Assembly (NCBI RefSeq): GCF_009674805.1
Contig: NZ_WKKI01000005.1
Coordinates: 83,909 to 147,908 of the forward strand
Length of the DNA: 64,000 bases
Origin: Metabacillus lacus
GTDB taxonomy: Bacteria > Bacillota > Bacilli > Bacillales > Bacillaceae
Direction of reading: 5' to 3'
Shown here: positions 19,345 through 28,650 of the stretch, in pieces
Layout: every line of letters begins with the position of its first letter
How positions within the stretch are numbered: position 1 is the first letter of the stretch
Notes under the pieces: model-generated
What the model was told of the DNA's origin: nothing
The model's input: only the letters and a program-made list of their open reading frames with translations
Database searches by the model: none
Program-made: the position numbers and the translations under genes

Positions 19345-20766
19345 TTATTTAATTACTACATAGTCTAAATCAACAAGCTTGGCATATGTGATAATCTGCT
19401 CTGCAGTTAAAGTCAGCGAGACAACTGTATGATGCCCTCCTCCATTTTCAATCCAGGCTTTGACTCCCTCCTGAAAGTTCGGCTTGATTTTCCAAAGCAC
19501 TCTGGCCACAGGAAGATTTGGAGCAGGAACGGTCGGTTCAAAAGCAGAGATTTCATTAATTAATAGTTTATAATGTGTACCAAAGTCAGCCATTGATACG
19601 GCGACACCATCTCCTGGTTTTCCGTCAAACACCAAGCGTGCAGGATCTTCCCGGTCTCCAATGTTTAAGGGGGAAACAACCAATCTAGGCTTGCTGCCTG
19701 CTAAAGATGGATCTACCTCCAGCATATGCGATTGAAGGACTGATTCCTGCCCGGAACCTAATTCATATGTGTAATCTTCCATAAAACCGGTTGATTTGTT
19801 ATGGCTCATCACCTTCAGCAGACGATCGAGCGCCGCAGTCTTCCAATCTCCTTCTCCAGCAAAGCCATAACCTTGTTCCATCAGGCGCTGCACGGCAAGA
19901 CCCGGAAGCTGTTTCATGCCATGTAAATCTTCAAAGTTAGTTGTAAAGGCAGTGTAGCCGCCATCATCAAGGAAACGTTTAATGGCAACTTCATAACTTG
20001 CCTGCACTCTTACACTCGAAAGCCACGCCTCCTTGCTGTAAGTACCATAATCAAAATCATAGAGATTTTCATATTCTTCTAAAAGGGCAGAGATTTCTTC
20101 TTCCTGAACAGCATCCACATATGAAACAAGATCTCCGATGCCAAAATAATCAACAGTCCAGCCGAACTGTATTTGAGCTTCAACTTTATCTCCTTCTGTC
20201 ACTCCCACGTTCCGCATATTATCGCCAAAGCGCGCTACTTTAATATGAAAACTCTCATGATAAGCAGCTGCAACATCCATCCAGTCCGCAATTTGCTGCT
20301 GCACTTCCGGACGTTCCCAGTAGCCCACTACAATTTTATTGTTCTTTTTTAAGCGGGCATTTATAAATCCATACTCCCGATCACCATGTGCTGCCTGATT
20401 CAAATTCATAAAATCCATATCAATCGTTTCCCAAGGAATATGCTCATTGAATTGAGTCGCTAAGTGAAGCAGCGGTTTTTGCAATAGTTTGGTCCCGCGA
20501 ATCCACATTTTAGCAGGTGAGAAGGTATGCATCCAGGTGATCACACCGGCCACCTCGTCACGATAGTTCACTTCTTTCATCACCTTCGTAATCTTGTCTG
20601 CACTAACTGCCAGATCCTGCAAATGTATTGGATAAGGCAATACTCCGCTTTCATTTAGTGCATCCGTGATGACTCCAGCATTTTTTTTCACCTCTGCCAG
20701 TGCTTCATCTCCATAAAGATGCTGCGAACCTACAACAAACCAAAACTCTTTTTCTGCTTTTTTCAT
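19345..20766 (-). CDS. araA: L-arabinose isomerase
   Basis: A 473-aa cytoplasmic Mn2+-dependent enzyme that converts L-arabinose to L-ribulose, the first catabolic step. Family segments include [12 protein letters not shown] near the N-terminus, [10 protein letters not shown] and GGGHHTV near the C-terminus; length matches the family. ATG at 20766 is used (AGAGGG nine bases upstream) rather than the TTG at 20772. Third gene of araB-araD-araA, an order different from the B. subtilis araABD operon. Confidence 0.96.
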   Translation of the reverse strand: MKKAEKEFWFVVGSQHLYGDEALAEVKKNAGVITDALNESGVLPYPIHLQDLAVSADKITKVMKEVNYRDEVAGVITWMHTFSPAKMWIRGTKLLQKPLLHLATQFNEHIPWETIDMDFMNLNQAAHGDREYGFINARLKKNNKIVVGYWERPEVQQQIADWMDVAAAYHESFHIKVARFGDNMRNVGVTEGDKVEAQIQFGWTVDYFGIGDLVSYVDAVQEEEISALLEEYENLYDFDYGTYSKEAWLSSVRVQASYEVAIKRFLDDGGYTAFTTNFEDLHGMKQLPGLAVQRLMEQGYGFAGEGDWKTAALDRLLKVMSHNKSTGFMEDYTYELGSGQESVLQSHMLEVDPSLAGSKPRLVVSPLNIGDREDPARLVFDGKPGDGVAVSMADFGTHYKLLINEISAFEPTVPAPNLPVARVLWKIKPNFQEGVKAWIENGGGHHTVVSLTLTAEQIITYAKLVDLDYVVIK

Positions 20767-20805
20767 GGTCAAAACCCTCTTTTTTTAGATTGTAGTTGAT
20801 CGTGT

Positions 20806-21498
20806 CTATTGCCCGTAGTAAGCATTTTTTCCATGCTTCCGTAAATAGTGTTTATCCAAGATACCCTGCGGCAATTTCTCCGCATAAGAGTTTAACTCAC
20901 GGGTAAAAAGATTTAATTTGGCCACTTCATCCAGTACAACACTGTTTATAACAGCAGCTTCAGCACTTTTACCCCAAGTAAATGGACCGTGCCCCTTCAG
21001 TAAAACACCGGGCACTTCCAGGACATTCAAATTGCGCTGCTGAAATGTTTCAATGATGACATGGCCGGTTTCCGCTTCGTAGTCCCGGTCAATCTCTGCT
21101 TGTGTCAAAAAGCGGGCACATGGTACCGATCCATAAAAATTATCTGCATGAGTGGTTCCCATCGCAGGAAGATCCAGTCCTGCTTGAGCCCATATTGTAG
21201 CCCATGTGGAATGAGTGTGCACAATACCGCCAATTTCATGGTAATGCTTATATAGTACTGCATGAGTTCTTGTATCCGAAGAGGGATTCAAGTTCCCCTC
21301 TACCACATTACCTTCTAAGTCAACCACCACCATATCGCTCGGCTTCATCGTCGCATAATCAACACCGCTTGGTTTGATGACAATCAGGTTTCTTTCCCGG
21401 TCAATGGCGCTTGCATTTCCCCAGGTGAATTTTACCAGGCCATGTTTGGGCAGCTCCAAGTTAGCCTGATACACCTCTTCTTTTAACTGTTCCAGCAT
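20806..21498 (-). CDS. araD: L-ribulose-5-phosphate 4-epimerase
   Basis: A 230-aa class II aldolase-like enzyme that converts L-ribulose-5-phosphate to D-xylulose-5-phosphate. Substrate and zinc-site segments are visible: TWGNASAID, SSDTRTHAVLY, GGIVHTHSTWATIWAQ (His zinc ligands) and GHGPFTWG. It starts at ATG 21498 directly after the araB stop (TAGGATG), with AGGAGGGG inside araB, so the two are translationally coupled. Confidence 0.96.
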   Translation of the reverse strand: MLEQLKEEVYQANLELPKHGLVKFTWGNASAIDRERNLIVIKPSGVDYATMKPSDMVVVDLEGNVVEGNLNPSSDTRTHAVLYKHYHEIGGIVHTHSTWATIWAQAGLDLPAMGTTHADNFYGSVPCARFLTQAEIDRDYEAETGHVIIETFQQRNLNVLEVPGVLLKGHGPFTWGKSAEAAVINSVVLDEVAKLNLFTRELNSYAEKLPQGILDKHYLRKHGKNAYYGQ

Positions 21499-21499
21499 C

Positions 21500-23122
21500 C
21501 TAACCCCTCCTGTTTACAATCAAGTGATCTACAGCAGCTCTCTCAATTAGCAGACCGGCTTTATATCGTTCCATAAATGCTTGGAATCCTCTCACATCTA
21601 CCGGATCCGGCTCCATTGCCTGTATGTCAGCCTCTGCAAAAACGTTACTGTCGAGAAATTCCTCGAGGCTTTCCTGCTCTTGACGATTTATTAAATAGGA
21701 AGCAAGGACAGCCATGCCCCAAGCCCCGCCTTCATCTGCTGTTTCCATGACAGAAACTGGTGTATCCAGGGCAGCCGCAATCAATTTCTGGCCAACAACA
21801 GGGGTCTTGAATAAGCCGCCGTGTGCCAGGATGGTATCAATAGCTAGATGTTCTTTACTTGTCAGAATCTCCATTCCAATCCTCAGTGCCCCAAATGCAG
21901 TAAAAAGGTGTGTACGCATGAAGTTCGCTAAATTGAAATGACTTTCAGGCGAGCGAACAAATAAAGGGCGTCCCTCTTCCATCCCTGTAATATTTTCTCC
22001 TGAAAAATAGCCGTAACTGAGCAGGCCGCCGCCATCCGGGTCAGCTTCAAGAGCCTTAAGTAACATCAAACTGTATAGTGTATCATTGTCGGCTTTCTGC
22101 CCAACTGCCTCAGTCACTTCACGAAACAAAGCCATCCATGCGTTCAAATCACTTGAACAGTTATTTGCATGAACCATTCCGACAGGACTGCCGCTTGGTG
22201 TTGTGACAAGATCAATTTCCGGATATACTTGCGAAATGTCTTTTTCCAGGACAATCATGGCAAAAACCGATGTACCCACTGAGACGTTTCCGGTGCGTTT
22301 CCTAACACTATTTGTAGCAACCATTCCAGTTCCCGCATCACCCTCTGGAGGACAAAGGGGAATACCCGGCTGCAAATTCATCGATATATCCAGAATTTTA
22401 GCACCAGCTTCAGTTAGTTCACCGGCACTCTCTCCGGAAAGAAGGACTGTAGGAAGAATGTTTTTCATATTCAAGGTGCAGCCTTTTGCGCCAATGACTT
22501 TGTCAAAGGTTTGCAGCATGTTTTCATCATAATTCTTTGTAACTTCATTTATCGGAAACATACCTGATGCGTCTCCGATGCCAATAACCTTTTTTCCTGT
22601 TAGCAGCCAGTGTATGTATCCCGCCAAAGTAGTCATGTAATCGATACGCGATATATGTGTTTCTTCATTTAAAACAGCTTGGTAAAGATGGGCAATACTC
22701 CAGCGCTCTGGAATATTGAATTGAAATAAATCAGTTAATTCCTTTGCTGCAGCACTGGTGGTTGCATTGCGCCAGGTCCGAAAGGGAACAAGCAATTCAC
22801 CTGCATGATCAAAAGCCATATATCCGTGCATCATAGCGGAAAAGCCAATAGAGCCAATAGAGCTGATTGTGATTTCGTATTGTTGTTCAACCTTTTGTCT
22901 CATCTCGCTGTAAGCTGCGCCAAGACCCCTAATGATATCTGCTGAGTTGTACGTCCAAAATCCATCTTGCATCTGATTTTCCCATTCAAAACTTCCTGAG
23001 CTGATCGTTTTGAAATCAGAGTCTATTAAAACCGCTTTAATGCGGGTGGACCCCAGTTCTATTCCAAGTGAAGTTTCTCCCCTGCTAATCACATTTCTTA
23101 CATCTTCAAGTTTCCTGTCCAC
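21500..23122 (-). CDS. araB: L-ribulokinase
   Basis: A 540-aa FGGY-family sugar kinase that phosphorylates L-ribulose. The N-terminal [15 protein letters not shown] motif is the phosphate-1 loop, and [25 protein letters not shown] and [13 protein letters not shown] are adenosine-binding segments. GTG start at 23122 after GGGGAGGAGA. First gene of the araBDA operon, transcribed from the AraR-controlled promoter at 23242-23270. Confidence 0.95.
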   Translation of the reverse strand: MDRKLEDVRNVISRGETSLGIELGSTRIKAVLIDSDFKTISSGSFEWENQMQDGFWTYNSADIIRGLGAAYSEMRQKVEQQYEITISSIGSIGFSAMMHGYMAFDHAGELLVPFRTWRNATTSAAAKELTDLFQFNIPERWSIAHLYQAVLNEETHISRIDYMTTLAGYIHWLLTGKKVIGIGDASGMFPINEVTKNYDENMLQTFDKVIGAKGCTLNMKNILPTVLLSGESAGELTEAGAKILDISMNLQPGIPLCPPEGDAGTGMVATNSVRKRTGNVSVGTSVFAMIVLEKDISQVYPEIDLVTTPSGSPVGMVHANNCSSDLNAWMALFREVTEAVGQKADNDTLYSLMLLKALEADPDGGGLLSYGYFSGENITGMEEGRPLFVRSPESHFNLANFMRTHLFTAFGALRIGMEILTSKEHLAIDTILAHGGLFKTPVVGQKLIAAALDTPVSVMETADEGGAWGMAVLASYLINRQEQESLEEFLDSNVFAEADIQAMEPDPVDVRGFQAFMERYKAGLLIERAAVDHLIVNRRG

Positions 23123-23183
23123 GTCAATCTCCTCCCCGACAGCTTTCTTTCAGTTTAGTTGCCTTGCTGACAACCTTCTTTAT

Positions 23184-23197
23184 TGATAGCGTTTACA
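23184..23197 (-). promoter_or_regulatory. cre (CcpA) site of araBDA
   Basis: On the minus strand TGTAAACGCTATCA is a perfect 14/14 match to TGWAANCGNTNWCA. It sits in the transcribed leader about 40 nt after the inferred start, suggesting a CcpA roadblock. Confidence 0.85.
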
Positions 23198-23241
23198 ATA
23201 GTAGGAGCTTACTCTCATAAAATTGAAAATTAACAATCTTA

Positions 23242-23270
23242 ATTATATTTTTTGTACGTACATTTGTCAA
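23242..23270 (-). promoter_or_regulatory. araB sigma-A promoter with AraR operator in the spacer
   Basis: TTGACA (23265-23270), 17 bp, TATAAT (23242-23247) on the minus strand. The spacer contains AATGTACGTACAAA, nearly the AraR consensus, centred at 23257. A weaker half-like site (ATACTTACAAG) is centred about 31 bp to the right and could serve both araB and the divergent araR paralogue. Confidence 0.9.
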
Positions 23271-23455
23271 CAAACAATAAAGATATACTTACAAGTGCTA
23301 GCGCCTATTTCTACTTAGTGAATAACCCTGCCATTCTTCCAGCTTTTAAAACTATGTTATATAGGTTTCAAACGCTATCTTTTCAATCTTTTCGTGTTAT
23401 GGTAAAGTATGTGCATACAAATATCGTTTTCAAAACATTTAGGATACGAACAACT

Positions 23456-24550
23456 TTGAAAGTAGTGAATATAGTGAAACCAAAGTATCAGCTTCTTATT
23501 GATGATATAAAAAGTAAAATTCTTTCCGGAGATTACAGTATAGGAGAACAGATTCCTACTGAATTCTGCCTGCAGGAAACCTATCAAGTAAGCCGTCATA
23601 CTGTAAGAAAAGCTCTGCTGGAACTATCTAACGAGGGATTTCTCAGAAGCGAAAAAGGATCCGGTACGTATGTGAGCAACCAGTATCAGCAAAAAGCCGG
23701 CGGAAAAAATCATCAAAAAACAATCGGAGTCATTACCACGTACATATCCGATTATATTTTCCCTTCCATTATTCGTGGAATTGAAAGAAGATTAAACGAA
23801 GATAATTACTCTCTGCTTTTAGCGAGTACGAATAATGATGTTGCTCAGGAAAAGAAAGCCTTGGAGATGATGCTCTCATTCGGGGTTGACGGTTTAATTG
23901 TAGAACCCACAAAAAGCAATCTTTACAATCCAAATATCGCATACTACTTATCATTTAAAGAACAAGATGTCCCATTTGTCATGATTAATGCCTATTATCA
24001 GGAACTGGACGTACCTTATTTTTGTCTCAATGACGTAGAGTCCAGCTATATCGCAACAAAGGAACTCATTGCAAAGGGGCATACTTCAATCGGCTTGATA
24101 TCCAAAATGGATGATCTCCAAGGAAAGTACAGAATGAAGGGATATATCAAGGCACTCGGGGAATCCAAAATGCATTTTCAGCCCGAGCATGTGCTTTTTT
24201 ATGACACCGAGACGAAGCAGGACTTGAACTCTAATTTGAAAGAATTCCTGAACAACCATCACCATGAACTAACTGCGATTGTTTGCTATAACGATCAAGT
24301 GGGGTTGGAACTTGTCAATGTATGCAAACAACTTAATATTTCTGTACCGGATGACTTATCGATTATTGGGCAGGACAATTCCTATGTTGCTCAAAACGCC
24401 AATATTAAATTAACAACGTTAACACACCCTCAGGAAGCAATGGGACACGATGCTGCCGAGTGGGTCATCAGAAAGCTGCAAGGCAAAAAGGATTTACCTA
24501 ACGAAAACTACTATCAGCCGGAACTTATACCAGGGGAAACTGTTAAATAA
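23456..24550 (+). CDS. Arabinose repressor AraR (second paralogue)
   Basis: A GntR winged helix (PKYQLLIDDIKSKILSGDYS..SRHTVRKALLELSNEGFL) is fused to a LacI-type sensor domain (KTIGVITTYISDYIFPSIIRG), the AraR architecture. It is about 364 aa from TTG 23456, which follows AGGA; GTG codons at 23465 and 23474 are alternatives. A longer frame opening inside the araB promoter was rejected. It is divergent from araB and shares its operator region, the position expected of the local regulator. It keeps the sensor-domain phrases of the other AraR but differs widely elsewhere, so this is an old duplication or separate acquisition. Confidence 0.88.
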   Translation: MKVVNIVKPKYQLLIDDIKSKILSGDYSIGEQIPTEFCLQETYQVSRHTVRKALLELSNEGFLRSEKGSGTYVSNQYQQKAGGKNHQKTIGVITTYISDYIFPSIIRGIERRLNEDNYSLLLASTNNDVAQEKKALEMMLSFGVDGLIVEPTKSNLYNPNIAYYLSFKEQDVPFVMINAYYQELDVPYFCLNDVESSYIATKELIAKGHTSIGLISKMDDLQGKYRMKGYIKALGESKMHFQPEHVLFYDTETKQDLNSNLKEFLNNHHHELTAIVCYNDQVGLELVNVCKQLNISVPDDLSIIGQDNSYVAQNANIKLTTLTHPQEAMGHDAAEWVIRKLQGKKDLPNENYYQPELIPGETVK

Positions 24551-24578
24551 TTAGTAAGATTGCAAAAGAAGACTATGC

Positions 24579-24614
24579 AAAAAGCCTTAAAGGAATATTC
24601 CCTTAAGGCTTTTC
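24579..24614 (+). terminator. Terminator of the second araR
   Basis: AAAAGCCTTAAAGGAA and TTCCCTTAAGGCTTTT form a long stem with flanking A and T tracts, 30 nt after the stop. Confidence 0.85.
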
Positions 24615-24876
24615 ATATTGGGTACTACGTATGAGGGACAAACATTTTATGAGAATAACCGGGAAGAGGATTACCTCAGTTTGTTATAATTTAGTGCTAT
24701 AGCTTGAAGCTTTTTCTCTAAGTTCAGAATGCACAACCCAGCAATCTACTATTTGTACAATAGAATAGTCTCATTCATTGGAGATAAAAATCTCTTCATT
24801 TCAGTCAATCACCAGTGATGCACTCTAACCGGAATAATGAGGGTGTAGACTGGAGAAATTCAGGTTTCCAACATAC
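24615..24876. other. Gap with no recognisable content
   Basis: I see no gene, clear terminator or repeat here. The weak inverted repeat around ACTATTTGTACAATAGAATAGT (24750-24770) is the only structure noted. Confidence 0.4.
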
Positions 24877-25878
24877 CTAGCTAAAAAACATTTCTTCTGC
24901 AATCAACTGATAGGATTGTATCCGGTCTTTTGGTGAGTGTGTGATCGTGACAATCATTATTTCATCTGCGTTATATAGGGATTGCAGCTTCGTCAATTTT
25001 TGTTGAACCACTTGGGGGTTACCGATAATCATATTTTCCTTCTTTTTATGTATTGTCATTTTTTCTTGCTGATTTAACACATATTGCTTTGCTTCTTGAA
25101 TAGAAGGGACACCAAGACCACCTTCTCCTTTTTCACTTAGCAGAGACCAAATAAGAGAACTGAATGCCAGTTCTTCTGCCCCTTCAGTTGTTTCCGCACA
25201 TACCGCTGAGACAGTCAAAATCACCTTTGGAACATCCCCCCGTTTTCTCGGTGTAAAGGATTCCCTGTATGCTTGAATAATCGCCCCTCCATCATTGTCA
25301 CTCATAAACATTCCGAATGCATAGGCCAATCCATTTTCCCCTGCAAACACTGCACTTTTCTTGCTTGTTCCGAGTATAAAAGGTACCGGTGCAACGTCCG
25401 GAAGTGGAGATGCAGTAACTTTTGCGTAGTGGTGGTCCTCAGGAAAATCATCTTCTAAAAAGCGAAGTAAATTCTTCACTAAAACCGGCATATTCCACAC
25501 TTGCTGCAAAAAGTTATCAGATAACGCATTGGTTGCTTCAGCTGAACCTCCTGGCGCACGCCCAATCCCAATGTCTATTCGATCAGGAAACAATGTAGCC
25601 AGCATATTAAACACTTCTGCCACTTTATATGGTTTATAGAAAGGCAGTAACACAGCTCCCGAACCAATCCGTATCTTACTTGTATGAGCTCCGATATAAC
25701 TTAACATCACTTCTGGTGCTGAACATGCAAGTCCTGGTAAATCATGATGTTCAGCAATCCAATAGCGCGAGTATCCTAAATTTTCTCCAGCCTGAGCTAA
25801 TAAGAGTGACTCCTGCAATGCCTCTCTAGCTGTTTGATTTGAGGACAATGGGGATTGATCCAAAATACTTAATTTCAT
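24877..25878 (-). CDS. LLM-class flavin-dependent oxidoreductase
   Basis: A 333-aa luciferase-like monooxygenase family protein (TIM barrel, FMNH2 or F420 dependent). The opening KLSILDQSPLSSNQTAREAL, the SRYWIAEHHDLPGLACSAPEVM segment and the RIGSGAVLLPFYKPYKVAEVF/DIGIGRAPGG segment are characteristic of the bacterial luciferase-like group related to B. subtilis YwcH/YvbT. Substrate unknown. It follows the DUF3219 gene by 18 nt and has CAGGGTAG before its ATG. Confidence 0.88.
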   Translation of the reverse strand: MKLSILDQSPLSSNQTAREALQESLLLAQAGENLGYSRYWIAEHHDLPGLACSAPEVMLSYIGAHTSKIRIGSGAVLLPFYKPYKVAEVFNMLATLFPDRIDIGIGRAPGGSAEATNALSDNFLQQVWNMPVLVKNLLRFLEDDFPEDHHYAKVTASPLPDVAPVPFILGTSKKSAVFAGENGLAYAFGMFMSDNDGGAIIQAYRESFTPRKRGDVPKVILTVSAVCAETTEGAEELAFSSLIWSLLSEKGEGGLGVPSIQEAKQYVLNQQEKMTIHKKKENMIIGNPQVVQQKLTKLQSLYNADEIMIVTITHSPKDRIQSYQLIAEEMFFS

Positions 25879-25896
25879 ATAAACTACCCTGCTTTC

Positions 25897-26181
25897 TTAT
25901 TTCTTCACCTCAAGCAATGTTAAGGAAAAATCTCCAACTTGCCCCTTCTCATATAAATTAGTAACAGAAGTAGAATATTCCCTAATCGCTCCCCTAAACG
26001 AGATCTGCTTCTCAGGTACTGTTACATCGAAGGTTCCTTTGTAAAGTAATGTCGTTATCTCATGATATCTCTCATGCGTAACCTCAAAACCAATTGAAAT
26101 CTCTTTTAAGGAATCCACTTTTCTTTCTGCAAACCGGTGCACGCTTATTGACGTACCATTTAACAATATTTCATGTACCAT
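25897..26181 (-). CDS. DUF3219 family protein
   Basis: A 94-aa soluble protein with beta-rich segments (MVHEILLNGTSISVHRF..., SIGFEVTHERYHEITTLLYKG). It looks like the DUF3219 family, which includes B. subtilis YkvR; function unknown. The ribosome binding site AAGGAGAAG is strong. It is the first gene of a probable two-gene unit with the luciferase-like oxidoreductase. Confidence 0.75.
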   Translation of the reverse strand: MVHEILLNGTSISVHRFAERKVDSLKEISIGFEVTHERYHEITTLLYKGTFDVTVPEKQISFRGAIREYSTSVTNLYEKGQVGDFSLTLLEVKK

Positions 26182-26289
26182 ACAATCTTCTCCTTATTCA
26201 TTCAAATCTGTTGTTACATGATAATATTCCCCATCCTGTATGACCAACAATCATGATCTGAAATAATTACTGATATTACAGCTTTTAAA

Positions 26290-26444
26290 AGAAATTCACC
26301 ACAAATCTGCTTTTCTTTTATAAAGGTGCCAGTAAATTAGAAAATATTTTATTAGACAGGGGGAAAGCGAAGGCTAGGTATTTTACTTTAAACGTGGACG
26401 TAACTGATGATATTGGAGATGGAATTGCGGTAGAAGTTTATTAA
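26290..26444 (+). pseudogene. Possible gene fragment
   Basis: An open stretch with no start codon ends in RYFTLNVDVTDDIGDGIAVEVY and a TAA at 26442-26444. Codon use looks protein-like, but the reading frame has no initiation signal. It may be the tail of a lost gene. The remainder of 26182-26567 shows nothing recognisable. Confidence 0.3.
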
Positions 26445-26567
26445 ATTAGGGCATACTTTTCAAAGTTTTGTACGTCTGAATAATTTAGTAATACTTTATA
26501 CACATAGAGCATTAGTTATGTGAATTATCATTGGGATGTGCTTTTCATTCGGCACTCCACCCCAAGT

Positions 26568-26600
26568 AAAAAGCCTTAAGAGAAAGAGTCTCCTAAGGCA
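26568..26600 (-). terminator. Terminator of the putative immunity gene
   Basis: GCCTTAGGAGAC and CTCTTAAGGC pair on the minus strand, followed by TTTTTAC; 31 nt after the stop at 26631. Confidence 0.75.
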
Positions 26601-26630
26601 CTAAAAAATAATAATTCAAAATAAATATTT

Positions 26631-27236
26631 TTACTTGTTATAATTCATAAATAGTTTATCTTTAACTTCTAATGGGATTGTAAAATTATTGTAGTTCAAG
26701 CCAATCCAATCAGTAACTGTACTATCAATTAGTCTCCATTCATTAAATATTGATATTAAAGAGTTCTTAAGCATTTTTTCGTTGAATGCTACAACACAAA
26801 CTCCTTTATCCCTTTCCGCCCATATTCCCCATTTCATGGAAGGAGAAGCCCATACTACTGTATAAGAGTTTATAAATATTGAGTCTGCTGGGCTATCCTC
26901 TGGACTATAATTTAGCATATCCATGTATTGAATTGAACTGATATCAACTTTTAACTTAGCGCAATTAAAATAACCGAACTCTTTAAAATAATAGTTGAGA
27001 GGACTAGGATTTAGTACAGCCATTATTATAAAATCATTGTTTGTAGTTTTTGCCAACTCTGTTATTTTAAACCAAAAATATTCTGTCATACTATAATCAA
27101 ATTCCTCAAACAAGTAATCTTTAAAATCTTTATGAAATACTTGATTAGGTAAAGCAGAGTGTGAAACAAAAATTTTATCTAATATATTATTAATACTTTG
27201 AAATTCATCAATACTATCAATAAATTTATTTTCCAT
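26631..27236 (-). CDS. Hypothetical protein, possible immunity protein of a toxin remnant
   Basis: A 201-aa acidic, aromatic-rich soluble protein (MENKFIDSIDEFQSINNILDK...) with no membrane segment. I do not recognise a named family. Its start overlaps the stop of the upstream short frame by one base (TAATG), and its composition, size and AT-richness are typical of immunity proteins that follow polymorphic toxin C-termini. The MKWGIWAERDKGVCVVAFNE segment resembles the solvent-exposed strands of such proteins only in a general way. Function is inferred from position. Confidence 0.5.
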   Translation of the reverse strand: MENKFIDSIDEFQSINNILDKIFVSHSALPNQVFHKDFKDYLFEEFDYSMTEYFWFKITELAKTTNNDFIIMAVLNPSPLNYYFKEFGYFNCAKLKVDISSIQYMDMLNYSPEDSPADSIFINSYTVVWASPSMKWGIWAERDKGVCVVAFNEKMLKNSLISIFNEWRLIDSTVTDWIGLNYNNFTIPLEVKDKLFMNYNK

Positions 27237-27454
27237 TATCTAACCCCTAGTCTTATTTTTAAAGTAGTTGAGCTACTGTTTGGGCTATAATCAGCAGTCC
27301 AACCATTATATGAGTCAGCTTTTTCACGAAGTACATACCGCTGACCATTCTTTGTTAAGATTATTGCCTTTCCATCTTTTGAACCATAGTTAGGGGTGTG
27401 TTTCCCTTGGGTAAAATAAACGGAAGATTTTCTCTTATTCAAAAAATACATCAA
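27236..27454 (-). pseudogene. Truncated toxin-like C-terminal domain
   Basis: The 72-codon frame has a plausible protein tail (GKHTPNYGSKDGKAIILTKN, then REKADSYNGWTADYSPNSSS and LKIRLGVR) of the kind found at the ends of polymorphic or LXG toxins. Its first ~17 codons are encoded by repeat family A copy 3, whose boundary is near 27417. The real coding sequence therefore appears to have been cut off there. The stop overlaps the next gene's ATG. Probably an orphan toxin tip left beside its immunity gene. Confidence 0.5.
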
Positions 27455-27642
27455 AATTAGGCCAGATTAGACGGAGGATTTCCGGCTAAATCACTAAAAA
27501 GCCTCAATATGGATGATTTTAAGCAGCTTAATCGGAATCTCTACCCTTATTTTCTCCAAAAAAGGGGTCAAATTGAATACAACCGGAATTTCTTCCCTTA
27601 TATTACTGCCCCAAAAGGGCTTAACCGGATTCCTAGCGGTGA
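27417..27642 (-). repeat. Dispersed repeat family A, copy 3 (inverted)
   Basis: Read on the minus strand this matches copies 1 and 2, including the AGCTGCTTAAAA region between units 2 and 3. Units begin at 27417, 27468, 27529 and 27580 on the plus strand: spacing 51, 61, 51 again. A fifth unit-like sequence (TTAACCGGATTCCTAGCGGTGA) follows at about 27621. More diverged than the other two. Confidence 0.8.
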
Positions 27643-27776
27643 CCATCTTTTTGAGGGTTAGTTTAAGGGGAGGAATCAAACTTGACCTTAGACCTTTTCC
27701 AACCAGAGTTCAGTAAGTTTTTTTCAAATTGGTCTTTTGTTACAAACTATGATAGCATGAGCTTGCCCCAGCAAAT

Positions 27777-27805
27777 AAAAAAACCCGAGTAATTACCTCA
27801 GGTCT
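27777..27805 (-). terminator. Terminator of the dedA-like gene
   Basis: AGACCTGAGGTAATTACTCGGGT followed by TTTTTTATT on the minus strand, 40 nt after the stop. Confidence 0.85.
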
Positions 27806-27845
27806 GTTAACTAACAATATCCAATTTTCAACAACAGAAGATCAT

Positions 27846-28427
27846 TCATTTTTTCTTTTTAACTAATAAATACAGAATGATGACCAGGACGCTGATACAG
27901 ACCAAAGGTATGATATACGGGGCAGCTGCTTCCTTCATGGTTCCCCAGTTGCTGCCAAGCTTCATACCCAGGTATAAAAAGAAGATTGTCCAAGGGATGA
28001 CGGCTGCCGTAGTATAGATTGTAAATTTCCAAAGGGGCATTTTGCTGATGCCTGCAGGAATAGATATGGCATGGCGCACGACAGGAATAAATCTTGCTGA
28101 AAATATGACGCCGGAGCCATAGGTTTCAAACCACTTTTCGGATAAGTCCAGGTGATGGTCTGAGATCAGCAAATATTTCCCGAACCTCTCGAGGAAAGGC
28201 CTTCCCCCGTAATAGCCCATCCAGTAGAGAAAGAGCTGTGCCAGCGTTCCTCCTGCTACCCCTGCAGCACATGCACCCCAAAAGCTGATTTCCCCAAGCA
28301 GTATTAGATACCCGCCATATCCGAGGACAATCTCGCTTGGAATGACTTCTACCATGAGACCCAGTGCAATACCCGCATATCCCATATCTTGCAATAGTGA
28401 GAATAGAAAAGAAACCCATTCGTTCAT
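27846..28427 (-). CDS. DedA family membrane protein
   Basis: A 193-aa integral membrane protein of the DedA/VTT (SNARE-associated) family. The re-entrant segment with E and G-rich residues (MVEVIPSEIVLGYGGYL) and the conserved FxxRxxPxxRxxxxxxAG pattern (FSARFIPVVRHAISIPAGIS) are visible. Members act as lipid or undecaprenyl-phosphate transporters that keep membrane lipid asymmetry. GGAGGA precedes the ATG by six bases. It stands alone with its own terminator. Confidence 0.92.
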   Translation of the reverse strand: MNEWVSFLFSLLQDMGYAGIALGLMVEVIPSEIVLGYGGYLILLGEISFWGACAAGVAGGTLAQLFLYWMGYYGGRPFLERFGKYLLISDHHLDLSEKWFETYGSGVIFSARFIPVVRHAISIPAGISKMPLWKFTIYTTAAVIPWTIFFLYLGMKLGSNWGTMKEAAAPYIIPLVCISVLVIILYLLVKKKK

Positions 28428-28618
28428 GCAGCATCCTCCATCTGGATTTAACTCTGCTTATTCAGGCTCTCAAAAGGAGGGCAGCCAGTGCTTCCGGCCT
28501 TCTACAGCTAATGTTTCACCCTTTTCCTTTTTCGGCTTCCTTTTTCGCTCTATTACAATGTTATGCCGGACAAGCAGCTGTATGACAGAAAAGGCAGTGT
28601 GCTATTCCAGAATGTAAA

Positions 28619-28650
28619 CTAAAAGAGAACCGCATAATAGCGGTTCTCTA
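28619..28650 (-). terminator. Terminator of copC-copD
   Basis: AGAGAACCGCTATTATGCGGTTCTCT followed by TTTAGTTT on the minus strand, at the copD stop codon. Confidence 0.85.

Noticed and set aside
23252..23455. N-terminal extension of the second AraR
   Set aside because: The frame opens inside the araB promoter and its AraR operator and has no ribosome binding site; AraR homologues begin near the GntR helix.
27494..27716. Open frames on both strands within the gap
   Set aside because: They are made of repeat family A copy 3 sequence; codon content follows the repeat units.
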